In this document: positions 35,612 to 43,892 of the stretch, one piece after another
Position numbering within the stretch: the stretch's first letter is position 1
How the letters are laid out: each line of letters starts with the position of its first letter
NCBI GenBank assembly: GCA_013141455.1
Contig: JABFQW010000029.1
Location: 96,273 to 160,272 of the forward strand
DNA: 64,000 bases
Origin: Bacteroidales bacterium
Lineage (GTDB): Bacteria > Bacteroidota > Bacteroidia > Bacteroidales > F082
Direction of reading: 5' to 3'
Position numbers and translations under genes: made by a program
The notes under the pieces: model-generated
Databases searched by the model: none
The model's input: only the letters and a program-made list of their open reading frames with translations
What the model was told of the DNA's origin: nothing

Positions 35612-36706
35612 TCATACGCTACCAACCCGGTTTTTGAAATGCAACGAGCTCCCGGCTTCGTTGAAACCAATCACCTCACCGATGTCATGGATGATTTTTT
35701 GCAATGAGGCAGCGCTGAGGGCTGCATCTTTATCGAGATGGGGTTTATTGTTGTACAACTGATATTTTTTTCGGCTTGAAACCGGTGTAAGGTTGGGCAT
35801 TACCACATTGGCACCGGCTAATAAGCCTTTTTGCCGTCCAAGCGGATCGAGGGTTTCGAGGGCAGTTGATGAAGCGATGTTGATATCGGGCATGGTGATA
35901 CGTGCCAGAGCCAGCATGAGCAAACTCATCCTAAACCGTTCGTGAGCGGGCCAAAGCATATGGTTTTTAGCGTAAAGCGGTGTGTCGGCATGTTCGATGA
36001 AAGGTCCCATACCGATCATATCGATATCCATGGTTTTAAAGAAAATAAGGTCATCAGCCAGATCTCCGATGCTTTGTTCGGGAAGACCGATCATCACACC
36101 AGTTCCAACCTGAAATCCGGCAATTCGCAAATCATTCAGGGCTTTGATCCTGCTTTCGAAGGAATGAAAATTGTCATTTGGATGAATTTTATGGTATAAA
36201 TCACGGTTGCTCGTTTCGATGCGTAGTAAAAATCGCCCGGCTCCGGCTTTTCGCCATCGTTCATAAACTGACAGTTCCTGTTCACCACACGATAGCGTAA
36301 CAGAAAGTTCATGGTTCGTGGTATCGTGAATCATTATCAACAAATCCTCAATCATATCTGCAAAAGCCCTGCTTTGCTGTTCGCCTGTTTGAATCACTAA
36401 GGAACCGAAACCATTTTTCCAGGCAAAATCTGCCGCCTGCAACACCTCTTCAACCGAAAGCGAATAGCGTTCAACTTTGATATTTGCCGCTCTTATACCG
36501 CAGTAAAAACAGTTTTTGGCGCATATATTCGTGAGTTCAATCAAACCGCGCAGATAAACTTTGCGGCCGACAGTTTCTGTTTTCACCTGATATGCCTTAT
36601 CAAGTACCAATTGGGTTGCTTCTGCCGACCTCACCGAAAGTAAAGTTATGAAATCAGTCCTTGTAAGAGTTTCTTTTTGAAGTATTTGTGAAATCGTGTT
36701 AAGCAT
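35612..36706 (-). CDS. hydE: [FeFe]-hydrogenase maturase HydE
   Basis: A 364-residue radical-SAM enzyme that helps build the organic part of the H-cluster 2Fe subsite. The radical-SAM cysteines are Cys62, Cys66 and Cys69 (N-I-C-A-K-N-C-F-Y-C), followed by G-S-L-V-I-Q-T-G-E and G-T-G-V-M-I-G-L-P-E-Q. The second, optional C-terminal cluster of some HydE proteins is missing: the aligned Y-Q-L-Y-N-N-K-P-H segment has no cysteines. It is the last gene of the leftward hydrogenase island, 309 bp downstream of hydF. Confidence 0.93.
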   Translation of the reverse strand: MLNTISQILQKETLTRTDFITLLSVRSAEATQLVLDKAYQVKTETVGRKVYLRGLIELTNICAKNCFYCGIRAANIKVERYSLSVEEVLQAADFAWKNGFGSLVIQTGEQQSRAFADMIEDLLIMIHDTTNHELSVTLSCGEQELSVYERWRKAGAGRFLLRIETSNRDLYHKIHPNDNFHSFESRIKALNDLRIAGFQVGTGVMIGLPEQSIGDLADDLIFFKTMDIDMIGMGPFIEHADTPLYAKNHMLWPAHERFRMSLLMLALARITMPDINIASSTALETLDPLGRQKGLLAGANVVMPNLTPVSSRKKYQLYNNKPHLDKDAALSAASLQKIIHDIGEVIGFNEAGSSLHFKNRVGSV

Positions 36707-37015
36707 CAGTCAGTCATTTTGATAATTAAGATACAATGTCGTTTAGTTTAGTATTTTTAATTTTAAAAGTATTTACCGCAAACCTGCCTGGCGGCAGACA
36801 GGGTTCGGTGAGAAGACGCAAAGCGGTGCAGTGAGTTTACCGAACTGTGTCGCAGAGTCAAGAATTGTCATACAACTCTGCGGTACTCTGCGTAAAACTT
36901 AGCGGTTCTCTGCGGTTAATTTTTCAAGGATTTCATTTGACTAAACGATATTGAATTAAGATATTGTATGCAAAACGCGAGTGTTTTCTGTCCATTTTGC
37001 ATTTTTCATTTTGAA
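36707..37015 (-). other. Intergenic region between hydF and hydE with repeats
   Basis: No gene is seen in these 309 bases. An imperfect 20-base hairpin (36783-36802; arms CCTGCCTG/CAGACAGG) resembles the palindromes scattered in Bacteroidota genomes. Three close copies of a (A/T)CTCTGCG(G/T) phrase occur at 36875-36917. The region could separate hydE from hydF transcription, but no clear promoter was found. Confidence 0.5.
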
Positions 37016-38215
37016 TTATTTCATAAAGGGCTCGACAACACGGTCGAATATCCCATTCACGTAGGCGATCGACATGCCATAATTGCTTACAGGAATATGC
37101 GCATCAACGGCAGGTTTCAACCGGTTAAGCAGTTGTTTACGCGTAACCACACACCCGCCGCACTGAATTACAAGCTTGTAGTTGTGCATGTCGGTAACAT
37201 GGTTTAGTCCTGACACGATATCAAACTGAATATCTTTTCCGGTAAAATCCCTGATCCATTTCGGTAACTTATGTCGTCCGATATCTTCACAACTCGTTTG
37301 GTGGGTGCACGATTCAAGAATCAATACACGATCGCCATCCTGGAGTTTTGATAATTCGGGTGTGCCTTTCAGATAATGCGCAAAATCACCACGCAAACGG
37401 GCAAAAACAATACTGAAACTGGTGAGCGGAATATCGGCCGGAATAATGCTGCTTACAAATTTAAATGCCTGACTGTCTGTAACTACCAATTGCGGACGGG
37501 GCATGTTTTCGTCGAAATACTGTTTCAGATTTGTTTCTTTGAGAACAATACAGATACAATCGTTGTCAAGCACATCGCGTATGGCCATTGCCTGCGGCAG
37601 AATCATGCGACCGTCCGGCGCTTCGGAGTCGATGGGTGTTACAAGCAGCACTACCTGATTTGGTTTGATGATATCTCCGAGCAGGGAGCTTTTCTGGTAC
37701 GTTGTCTCAGGAATGGTTTTACGAAGCGTTTCGATCAGCATCGGGAGTTTTTCGGGTTGATTTACACTGAAATCCAGCACCTCAGCACTACTGAAATCCT
37801 TGATTTTCTCCAGGGTAATTTCTTCAACTGATTGAATATCTGATTTGTTATGAAGTATGACATAGGGCACACCATGATCGCGAAACTGCATGATGAGTTG
37901 TTTCTCGTAAAATCCAAATTCATTGTTCACGATCACAAGTATCGCACAATCGATGGTTTTGATTGTATCGAGTGATTTCCGTACACGTTTTTCACCCAGG
38001 TCCCCGGTGTCATCAATACCGGCAGTATCAATGATAATGGCCGGTCCGATTCCAAATATCTCGATGGACTTTTTAACAGGATCGGTAGTTGTCCCGGCCT
38101 GTTCCGAAACGATGGCAATCTCCTGTTTCACAATGGTGTTGATAATTGAGCTTTTGCCATTGTTCCGGCGTCCAAAGATGCCTATGTGTGGTTTTTGGTC
38201 TTTTCCTTTACTCAT
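37016..38215 (-). CDS. hydF: [FeFe]-hydrogenase maturase GTPase HydF
   Basis: A 399-residue scaffold protein that carries the H-cluster precursor and delivers it to HydA. The N-terminal GTPase domain shows I-F-G-R-R-N-N-G-K-S-S (P-loop), T-T-T-D-P-V (switch I), D-T-A-G-I-D-D and H-N-K-S-D. The C-terminal part has the cluster ligands E-S-C-T-H and Q-C-G-G-C, i.e. C-x-H and C-x-x-C. It is encoded in the same direction as hydE and hydG, with a repeat-flanked small gene inserted between hydG and hydF. Confidence 0.94.
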   Translation of the reverse strand: MSKGKDQKPHIGIFGRRNNGKSSIINTIVKQEIAIVSEQAGTTTDPVKKSIEIFGIGPAIIIDTAGIDDTGDLGEKRVRKSLDTIKTIDCAILVIVNNEFGFYEKQLIMQFRDHGVPYVILHNKSDIQSVEEITLEKIKDFSSAEVLDFSVNQPEKLPMLIETLRKTIPETTYQKSSLLGDIIKPNQVVLLVTPIDSEAPDGRMILPQAMAIRDVLDNDCICIVLKETNLKQYFDENMPRPQLVVTDSQAFKFVSSIIPADIPLTSFSIVFARLRGDFAHYLKGTPELSKLQDGDRVLILESCTHQTSCEDIGRHKLPKWIRDFTGKDIQFDIVSGLNHVTDMHNYKLVIQCGGCVVTRKQLLNRLKPAVDAHIPVSNYGMSIAYVNGIFDRVVEPFMK

Positions 38216-38230
38216 GGTTGTTAAAAGTTA

Positions 38231-38258
38231 GAAGTGGGAAGTGGGAAGTGGGGAGATG
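38231..38258 (+). repeat. GGAAGTGGGAAGTGGG-type repeat, left copy
   Basis: A purine-rich run of GAAGTGG units. An inverted counterpart lies at 38722-38749 on the other side of the small four-helix-bundle gene, so the two bracket a 519-bp segment between hydF and hydG. Confidence 0.6.
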
Positions 38259-38264
38259 TACATT

Positions 38265-38651
38265 TTAGTGAATTTTTTGTTTAAACGAAATCATCATATT
38301 CATAAGGTTGAAAGCAAATTCGTATTGGATCATAAATTACTCAATCGAAATGTAATTACGCCTTTTAGCTTTATGCAGGCAAGTTACTACTTCAGCTAAC
38401 GAACGTATGGCATAGCCAACAAACTTCTTAAATTCAGGGGCAGATTGTTCAATGGCACCTTCTGAAATGTTTAATGCGATGGAATCAACAGCTCTTCTTA
38501 TTTGAGAAGAAAGGTTGTAAATCTCTTCTTTTGGAAAAGTATTGGCAATTTTAGTAATTGTCTCACCATAATCCATCGCTTTTTGCCATATCACTAATTT
38601 CTCAAATTTGAATTCGATTACAACTGTAACTGGTTTGGTTTTCTCGTCCAT
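38265..38651 (-). pseudogene. Four-helix-bundle protein (avd/23S IVS family) with internal stop
   Basis: The frame from ATG 38651 encodes 104 residues of the small four-helix-bundle family (F-E-K-L-V-I-W-Q-K-A-M; S-S-Q-I-R-R-A-V-D-S-I-A-L-N-I-S-E-G), then meets TAA at 38337-38339. Reading on in the same frame gives F-M-I-Q-Y-E-F-A-F-N-L-M-N-M-M-I-S-F-K-Q-K-I-H and a second stop at 38265. That tail is an amphipathic helix of the size and place of helix four, and the total of about 127 codons fits the family. The TAA looks like a single-base change, for example from CAA. The product is a truncated three-helix protein or a pseudogene. The role of the family is not settled. Confidence 0.75.
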
Positions 38652-38721
38652 GATTTTTAATGTTTATGTGATTATTACTATTACGATCTTCCTAATTCTC
38701 TCACCATACTGCCGAGACAGG

Positions 38722-38749
38722 CTTCTTCCCACTTCCCACTTCCATCTTC
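38722..38749 (-). repeat. GGAAGTGGGAAGTGGG-type repeat, right copy
   Basis: On the minus strand this reads as GAAGATGGAAGTGGG units, the same motif as 38231-38258 but inverted. It ends at the 3' end of hydG. A related but more diverged run lies at about 41389-41427. Confidence 0.6.
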
Positions 38750-40175
38750 AAAAATACAAATCATGCTCTCCTTGTTTTATCCTTTCAATTCGATGAATCA
38801 ATTCAGTTTTATATCCTTCGTTATCCATTTCGTTAAGATTGCGCTCAATCACCTGCCAGCCTTTCACAGCGGTTGCTTCTCCGGCATAATCCATGATGTA
38901 TTCAGCCAACGTAAGCATGGCGTTTGGCGTACAAAATTTCTTGATAAAGCCCGGCACACTGAACTCCATGAAATGCTGTCCGGTACGACCTTTGCGGTAG
39001 CATGCCGTGCAAAACGAAGGAATATAATCGGCTTCAAGCAATTCATCAATAACCTGTGCCAGGGTGCGGTCATCGTTGATTTTAAACTGTTCCTTATTCA
39101 GATTTTGATTCACGTCCGGATTTTTGGCATAGGCACCAATCTCAAGTTTGGTTCCGGCGTCAATCTGCGAGCATCCATACGATAGCACTTCTTTGCGGGT
39201 TGCTTCTGATTCGCGTGCGGTCAGTATCAAACCGGTGTAAGGAACGGCCAGTCTGAGAATAGCAACCAATCGTGTAAACTCCTCATCTGTAACCTGATAC
39301 CTGTCATCGAGATCGTATTCCGATGCATCCTGAATGCGTGGGAACGAAATGGTGTGTGGACCAACATTATAACATGCTTCGAGGTGGTTTACGTGCCGCA
39401 ACAACGAAAGCACTTCAAAACGCCAGTCGTACAAGCCAAATAATGCACCAATTCCAACATCATCGATCCCGGCTTCCATGGCCCTGTCGAGCGCGGTGAG
39501 CCGATAATCATAATCAGCTTTTCGTCCCGAAGGATGACAAATTTTGTAAGTTTCGTGATGATAGGTTTCCTGAAACACCTGATACGTCCCGATATTAGAT
39601 GCCTTCACGGTTTTGAATCCTTCAATATCAAGCGGAGCTGCATTGATGTTGATGCGACGTATTTCGCCATGGTTTTTTCGGGTGTCATAAACTGTCCTGA
39701 CGGTTTCAGCAATAAATCCGGGCGAATATGTATTGTGCTCACCAAAAACCAGAATGATTCGTTTTTGACCGTGCTCTTCCAGTGCCTGCACATTGGCAAT
39801 GAGTTCCTGTTTGGTAAGCGTTTTACGAACGGCGCTTTTGTTCGACACCTTGAAACCACAATACCGGCAATTGTTTGAGCAATAATTACCTACATACAAA
39901 GGTGCGAATAGCACAATACGTTTGCCATACACTTTTTCTTTCAGACTTCTGGCTCCGGCTTTGATCATTTCGATCATTTCGGGTTCACGGGCATTTACAA
40001 GCAAAGCCGTTTCGGCAATGCTGAGTCTGTTTTTATCCAATGATTTTTTTACAATCGCTTCAACTTGTTCAAGGCTTGGATGTGCGGCATCGATAAACGA
40101 CCAAATCTCTTTATCATCGAGAAAGGGCTGCATCGAAATATCCGGTAGCTGGTATTGTTCGGGAGTAAATTTCAC
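38748..40175 (-). CDS. hydG: [FeFe]-hydrogenase maturase HydG
   Basis: A 475-residue radical-SAM tyrosine lyase that makes the CO and cyanide ligands of the H-cluster as an Fe(CO)2(CN) synthon. The radical-SAM cysteines are Cys99, Cys103 and Cys106 (Y-C-S-N-N-C-R-Y-C). The C-terminal auxiliary cluster motif C-x2-C-x22-C is complete, starting at F-C-T-A-C-Y-R-K-G. Length is normal. It lies upstream of hydF in the leftward island and 14 bp downstream of a receiver/kinase gene. Confidence 0.95.
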   Translation of the reverse strand: MKFTPEQYQLPDISMQPFLDDKEIWSFIDAAHPSLEQVEAIVKKSLDKNRLSIAETALLVNAREPEMIEMIKAGARSLKEKVYGKRIVLFAPLYVGNYCSNNCRYCGFKVSNKSAVRKTLTKQELIANVQALEEHGQKRIILVFGEHNTYSPGFIAETVRTVYDTRKNHGEIRRININAAPLDIEGFKTVKASNIGTYQVFQETYHHETYKICHPSGRKADYDYRLTALDRAMEAGIDDVGIGALFGLYDWRFEVLSLLRHVNHLEACYNVGPHTISFPRIQDASEYDLDDRYQVTDEEFTRLVAILRLAVPYTGLILTARESEATRKEVLSYGCSQIDAGTKLEIGAYAKNPDVNQNLNKEQFKINDDRTLAQVIDELLEADYIPSFCTACYRKGRTGQHFMEFSVPGFIKKFCTPNAMLTLAEYIMDYAGEATAVKGWQVIERNLNEMDNEGYKTELIHRIERIKQGEHDLYF

Positions 40176-40189
40176 AGTAAATGAGTTTA

Positions 40190-41311
40190 TTATTGTCTTG
40201 GTAAAGTTATTGTAAATGTTGTTCCTTCATCGGCAATGCTCTCAACCGAAATAGAACCGTTGTATTGCGCGACCATTTTTTTTGTGATTGATAATCCGAG
40301 TCCACTACCGGTAATTTCTTTCGTCTGACTACTTTTGATCCTTACGAAATCTTCGAAAATCTGTTCCTGATCTTCCTTACTGATCCCTATTCCTGTGTCA
40401 GAAACTTTGATTACTACTTCCTTGCCCTGGTCCTCAATCAGAACTTTTACTTTTCCACCGTCTTTGTTGTATTTCACGGCATTGGAAACTAAGTTGTTAA
40501 ATACAATTTCCATTTCATCGGGATCGGCCAGCAGCATCGGGCTTCCTGTAACACTGAGTTTCATACGTACACTGCGTTGAATGGCATAAGGTTCGAGCGT
40601 ATCCATCGACATCCTTGCAACTTCCGAAAGATCGGTTTCGCGGAGTTTTCGTTGTTTTTTACCCGATTCAATTTTTGTAAGATCGAGCAGATCCATAATC
40701 AGGTTGCGCATACCCCGTAAGCGGGCAAGCGATCGATCGATCATCTTCTCATAATCGTCCACTTTGTCGCCAAACTGTTTTTCCTGCATCATTTTCAGGT
40801 AACCCTCCACCGCATTGAGCGGCGATTTTAATTCGTGCGACATCACCGACAGGAACTGAAAACGAATTTGTTTTCCTTCTTCCTGCATCTTGCGTGTCAT
40901 GCGTTTAAGGTAAAGGTGCTTCGAAATATTTTCGATACTCGCCCTAAGTTCCTGCGGTGTAAATGGTTTCGGCATGAAACTATACGCGCCATCGCGGGTG
41001 GCTTTGATAGCCAGATCGAGCGATGCATATGAAGTGATCATCATCACGGCCACATCAAACTTCTGTTTTTTGATGTAAGCAAGCACTTCGGTACCATCCA
41101 TGCCGGGCAGTTTATTATCGAGCAACACAATATCTACCGGCTGGTTATTCAGAATGTCAATGGCATCCTCACCGGTAGCGGCATCGGTCAGTTTAAAATC
41201 AAAATCCTCCTCCATGAAAGGAAATCCAACCGTATAACTCGTTAAAATCCGATTGATTCCCGATCTGATACCAGGTTCATCGTCAACAACCAAAATCTGT
41301 AATGTTGCCAT
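40190..41311 (-). CDS. Receiver-histidine kinase hybrid protein
   Basis: A 373-residue cytosolic protein with an N-terminal receiver (V-V-D-D-E-P; phospho-acceptor Asp in V-L-L-D-N-K-L-P-G-M-D-G near residue 61) followed by a histidine kinase core (H-box M-S-H-E-L-K-S-P-L-N near residue 160; N-N-L-V-S-N-A-V-K-Y; G-S-G-L-G-L-S-I). There is no transmembrane or PAS sensor domain, so its input must come by phosphotransfer to the receiver. It lies inside the hydrogenase island 14 bp upstream of hydG and is a likely partner of the hydrogenase-like sensor kinase encoded upstream. Confidence 0.9.
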   Translation of the reverse strand: MATLQILVVDDEPGIRSGINRILTSYTVGFPFMEEDFDFKLTDAATGEDAIDILNNQPVDIVLLDNKLPGMDGTEVLAYIKKQKFDVAVMMITSYASLDLAIKATRDGAYSFMPKPFTPQELRASIENISKHLYLKRMTRKMQEEGKQIRFQFLSVMSHELKSPLNAVEGYLKMMQEKQFGDKVDDYEKMIDRSLARLRGMRNLIMDLLDLTKIESGKKQRKLRETDLSEVARMSMDTLEPYAIQRSVRMKLSVTGSPMLLADPDEMEIVFNNLVSNAVKYNKDGGKVKVLIEDQGKEVVIKVSDTGIGISKEDQEQIFEDFVRIKSSQTKEITGSGLGLSITKKMVAQYNGSISVESIADEGTTFTITLPRQ

Positions 41312-41427
41312 TTTATAAGTGAACTAAAGTGAGCTAAAGTTATGAGTGAACTAAAGTTAATTTTCGTCTTCCCTCGTCATTCTGCCGGGGTAGGCGACTT
41401 CCGACTTCCATCTTCCATCTTCCAACT
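41312..41427. repeat. Repeat-rich gap between two regulator genes
   Basis: Three copies of a GTGAACTAAAGT/GTGAGCTAAAGT phrase occur at 41319-41357, followed by a C/T-rich run (CTTCCATCTTCCATCTTCC, about 41404-41422) related to the repeats at 38231 and 38722. No gene is present. Confidence 0.5.
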
Positions 41428-41823
41428 TCACAGCTTCAGTAACTTATTAATCTCGCGGTGAAGCTGGTCGCTACGGATACCTTTCTCGAGATAGAGATCA
41501 GCTTTTATCCAGTTTTGATCATCCGAATTATGTAGATCGAAACTGTAACCTGTTTCTGCTGTTGCAGCCGAGGCAATGATGATAGGCATCTCAGGATATT
41601 TTCGCTTTGCCTTGTATGCCAATAAAAAGCCACTGTCTTCATTTTCCATCATCAGATCGAAGATGGCCAGATCGGGTTTAACTGTGTCGAGCATGAGCTC
41701 GGCTTCGTGCTGGCTATCGGCGGTTTTTACATCGAAGCCCAGGTTGCTTACCATGGCTTCCATCTGGAAAAGATAATCGCAATCATCATCGGCAATTAAT
41801 ATCAATTTCTTGTTGTTCGACAT
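41428..41823 (-). CDS. Single-domain response regulator
   Basis: A 131-residue stand-alone receiver: I-A-D-D-D at the N-terminus, phospho-acceptor Asp in L-A-I-F-D-L-M-M near residue 55, and a switch Ser in I-I-A-S-A. The usual lysine region is K-A-D-L-Y-L-E-K-G. It has no output domain. It lies 23 bp downstream of the hydrogenase-like sensor kinase, most likely its phosphate acceptor, and upstream of the receiver-kinase hybrid, suggesting a relay among the three. Confidence 0.88.
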   Translation of the reverse strand: MSNNKKLILIADDDCDYLFQMEAMVSNLGFDVKTADSQHEAELMLDTVKPDLAIFDLMMENEDSGFLLAYKAKRKYPEMPIIIASAATAETGYSFDLHNSDDQNWIKADLYLEKGIRSDQLHREINKLLKL

Positions 41824-41846
41824 TTTATTCTGTTTTTAATTAAATA

Positions 41847-43829
41847 TCAAGGATTTCTGGGTAATCGAATAACAAAAGTGGTGCCAGTCGGACCCTTCTG
41901 CGGATTGTCGTTCGATACAATATTTATTTTCCCCTTGTGCATTTTTACAATTCCATAGCAAAGTGGCAGACCGAGTCCGGTACCTTTGCCAACTTCTTTG
42001 GTGGTGAAGAATGGCGTGAATACCTTCTCCATATTGTCATTCGAAATACCTGTTCCGGTATCACTGATTGAAATTTCCACTTCTTCGCCGTGTTCTGTCA
42101 GGTTGATGGTTATTTCACCACCATCAGGCATGGCTTCCACGGCATTTTTCTCGAGGTTAGTGAGCACCTGCATCATCTGATCAGGGTCGAGAAACACAAT
42201 CGGATCTGACATATCAACATCAATTTTTACGACGATATCATCTGTAAGAACGATTGACTGAAGGCTCCGTGCAACAAACTTCTCCAAATCCGTTTCTACC
42301 AGACGAACCTGATTCTTACGTGCAAAATTGAGCAGGCCTCCAACTATTTTTCTGCATCGGTCAGCTTGTTCAACAATCAGTTGGAGATCATTGCGCATAG
42401 TTTCATCTTTCACCTCATCGAGTAACAGATTGCTGTACATGGTGATTACCCCGAGAGGATTGTTCAGTTCGTGGGCGATACCGGCCGATAGTTGTCCCAT
42501 GTGCGCCAGTTTTTCAGATTGTTTGAGCGCTTCACGTGCATTTTCAAGCTCGTGGTTCGATGAATTTATCTTTTCGATTGAATCGTGTAGCTGTTCAATG
42601 GTGTAAGGCAGACACATCTCGTTTTCGGCCACTCCCTGAACTACCGCTATGGCGTGTTCAATGCAACTGTCGTAACCGCAGGCGCCACAGTCGAGATAGT
42701 CATCCGCCGTTTCTTTGCCCATACTCCGCAATACTTCGGCCACCTTTTGTGTTGATGGATTTTGTGTGCGGCGATCCATCGCTTCAAAATGAGCGGTTAA
42801 ATCAATATTACCAGCTTCGGCCATATCGATATGCCATTCGGGCATATTAATGGTTTCGAGTTTTTGAGATACATAATTCGAAATGCAGGAACGGCGTATG
42901 TATTTTTGTCCGTTTGGCGTCATGCCCGGACCCATGATACAACCTTCGCAACAGAGCAATTCGAGGTGGCGCGCATGAAGACCGCCATTTGCAAACTCAC
43001 TCAGGGCATCCTTAAAATTAACACGTCCTTCGGCAACAACAACATCACCTTTTGTGATATCATGTTTCACATTCATGTTTTGTAACAGACCGTGGCTCAC
43101 TGGAAAAATGGCACCCATACCCGCGTGAGGCGGATCAAAATCACGTGCTTCAACATTTTCGACAACGATATTGAAATCGGTAAACAATTCCCGTAACTCA
43201 TTAAACGTAAGCGCATGATCAATCTCGTCCGATTCCGATTTCTTGGCAATGCATGGCCCAACAAATACAACCTGAGAGTCATCGCCATATTTCACTTTCA
43301 GAAAACGTGCAACGGCCACCATGGGTGAAACCAATGGGGCGAGATTCGGAATGAGTTCGGGCTGATATTGTTCGACATAATAAACCACTGCAGGGCAATC
43401 GGACGAAATGATACCCTTACCGTTGTTTCCGTTATACAAGGCTTTATAGGCCACGGCCACCATGTCGGCGCCGAAGGCAACCTCTGTAACAAGGTCAAAA
43501 CCAAGCGCTTTCACCATCCCAACAAAAATCCTGTGATCTTCTATTTCGGTAAACTCAGCCGGAAAACTTGGCGCAACACAGGCAATGACCCGGCTTCTGC
43601 TTTTAAGTAAAACTTTTACTTCGTCGGTCTGGCGCAAAAAAACCTTCGCTTTCTGCCGGCAAACCCGCACACAATTGCCGCAACCAATGCATCGCTCAGA
43701 AATCACCTCGGCCTGGCCGTTGATGATTTTTATCGCCTTCACCGGGCACTCCCGTACACAGGTGAAGCAAACACGGCACCGATCTTTAACCGTAAAAACC
43801 AATTGCTTATGTTTTTTGTTATGCGCCAT
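41847..43829 (-). CDS. [FeFe]-hydrogenase-like sensor histidine kinase
   Basis: A 660-residue fusion. Residues 18-57 hold two [4Fe-4S] ferredoxin motifs (C18-x2-C21-x2-C24-x3-C28; C47, C50, C53, C57). Residues ~80-370 are a hydrogenase large-subunit domain with reduced H-cluster loops: S-S-D-C145-P, G-P-C193-I-A-K-K and L-L-C293-C-E-G-C297. The four cysteines that bind the H-cluster cubane are kept, but the catalytic proton-transfer Cys before C145 is Asp144. A Fes-type cluster motif (C-G-A-C-G-Y-D-S-C, about 385-415) and a kinase core (A-H-E-L-N-N-P-L; G-T-G-L-G-L-P-L) follow. It is cytosolic and probably senses H2 or redox state to control the hydrogenase. Confidence 0.92.
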   Translation of the reverse strand: MAHNKKHKQLVFTVKDRCRVCFTCVRECPVKAIKIINGQAEVISERCIGCGNCVRVCRQKAKVFLRQTDEVKVLLKSRSRVIACVAPSFPAEFTEIEDHRIFVGMVKALGFDLVTEVAFGADMVAVAYKALYNGNNGKGIISSDCPAVVYYVEQYQPELIPNLAPLVSPMVAVARFLKVKYGDDSQVVFVGPCIAKKSESDEIDHALTFNELRELFTDFNIVVENVEARDFDPPHAGMGAIFPVSHGLLQNMNVKHDITKGDVVVAEGRVNFKDALSEFANGGLHARHLELLCCEGCIMGPGMTPNGQKYIRRSCISNYVSQKLETINMPEWHIDMAEAGNIDLTAHFEAMDRRTQNPSTQKVAEVLRSMGKETADDYLDCGACGYDSCIEHAIAVVQGVAENEMCLPYTIEQLHDSIEKINSSNHELENAREALKQSEKLAHMGQLSAGIAHELNNPLGVITMYSNLLLDEVKDETMRNDLQLIVEQADRCRKIVGGLLNFARKNQVRLVETDLEKFVARSLQSIVLTDDIVVKIDVDMSDPIVFLDPDQMMQVLTNLEKNAVEAMPDGGEITINLTEHGEEVEISISDTGTGISNDNMEKVFTPFFTTKEVGKGTGLGLPLCYGIVKMHKGKINIVSNDNPQKGPTGTTFVIRLPRNP

Positions 43830-43892
43830 GGTTTGCTTCAGATGTAGTACTACTTAACAAATGTTTAAAATATACAACTAACCAAAATTGTA

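Noticed and set aside
36870..36917. Possible short CRISPR-like repeats (CTCTGCGGT)
   Set aside because: Units are about 10 bases, irregularly spaced and without spacers of constant length; no cas genes are present.
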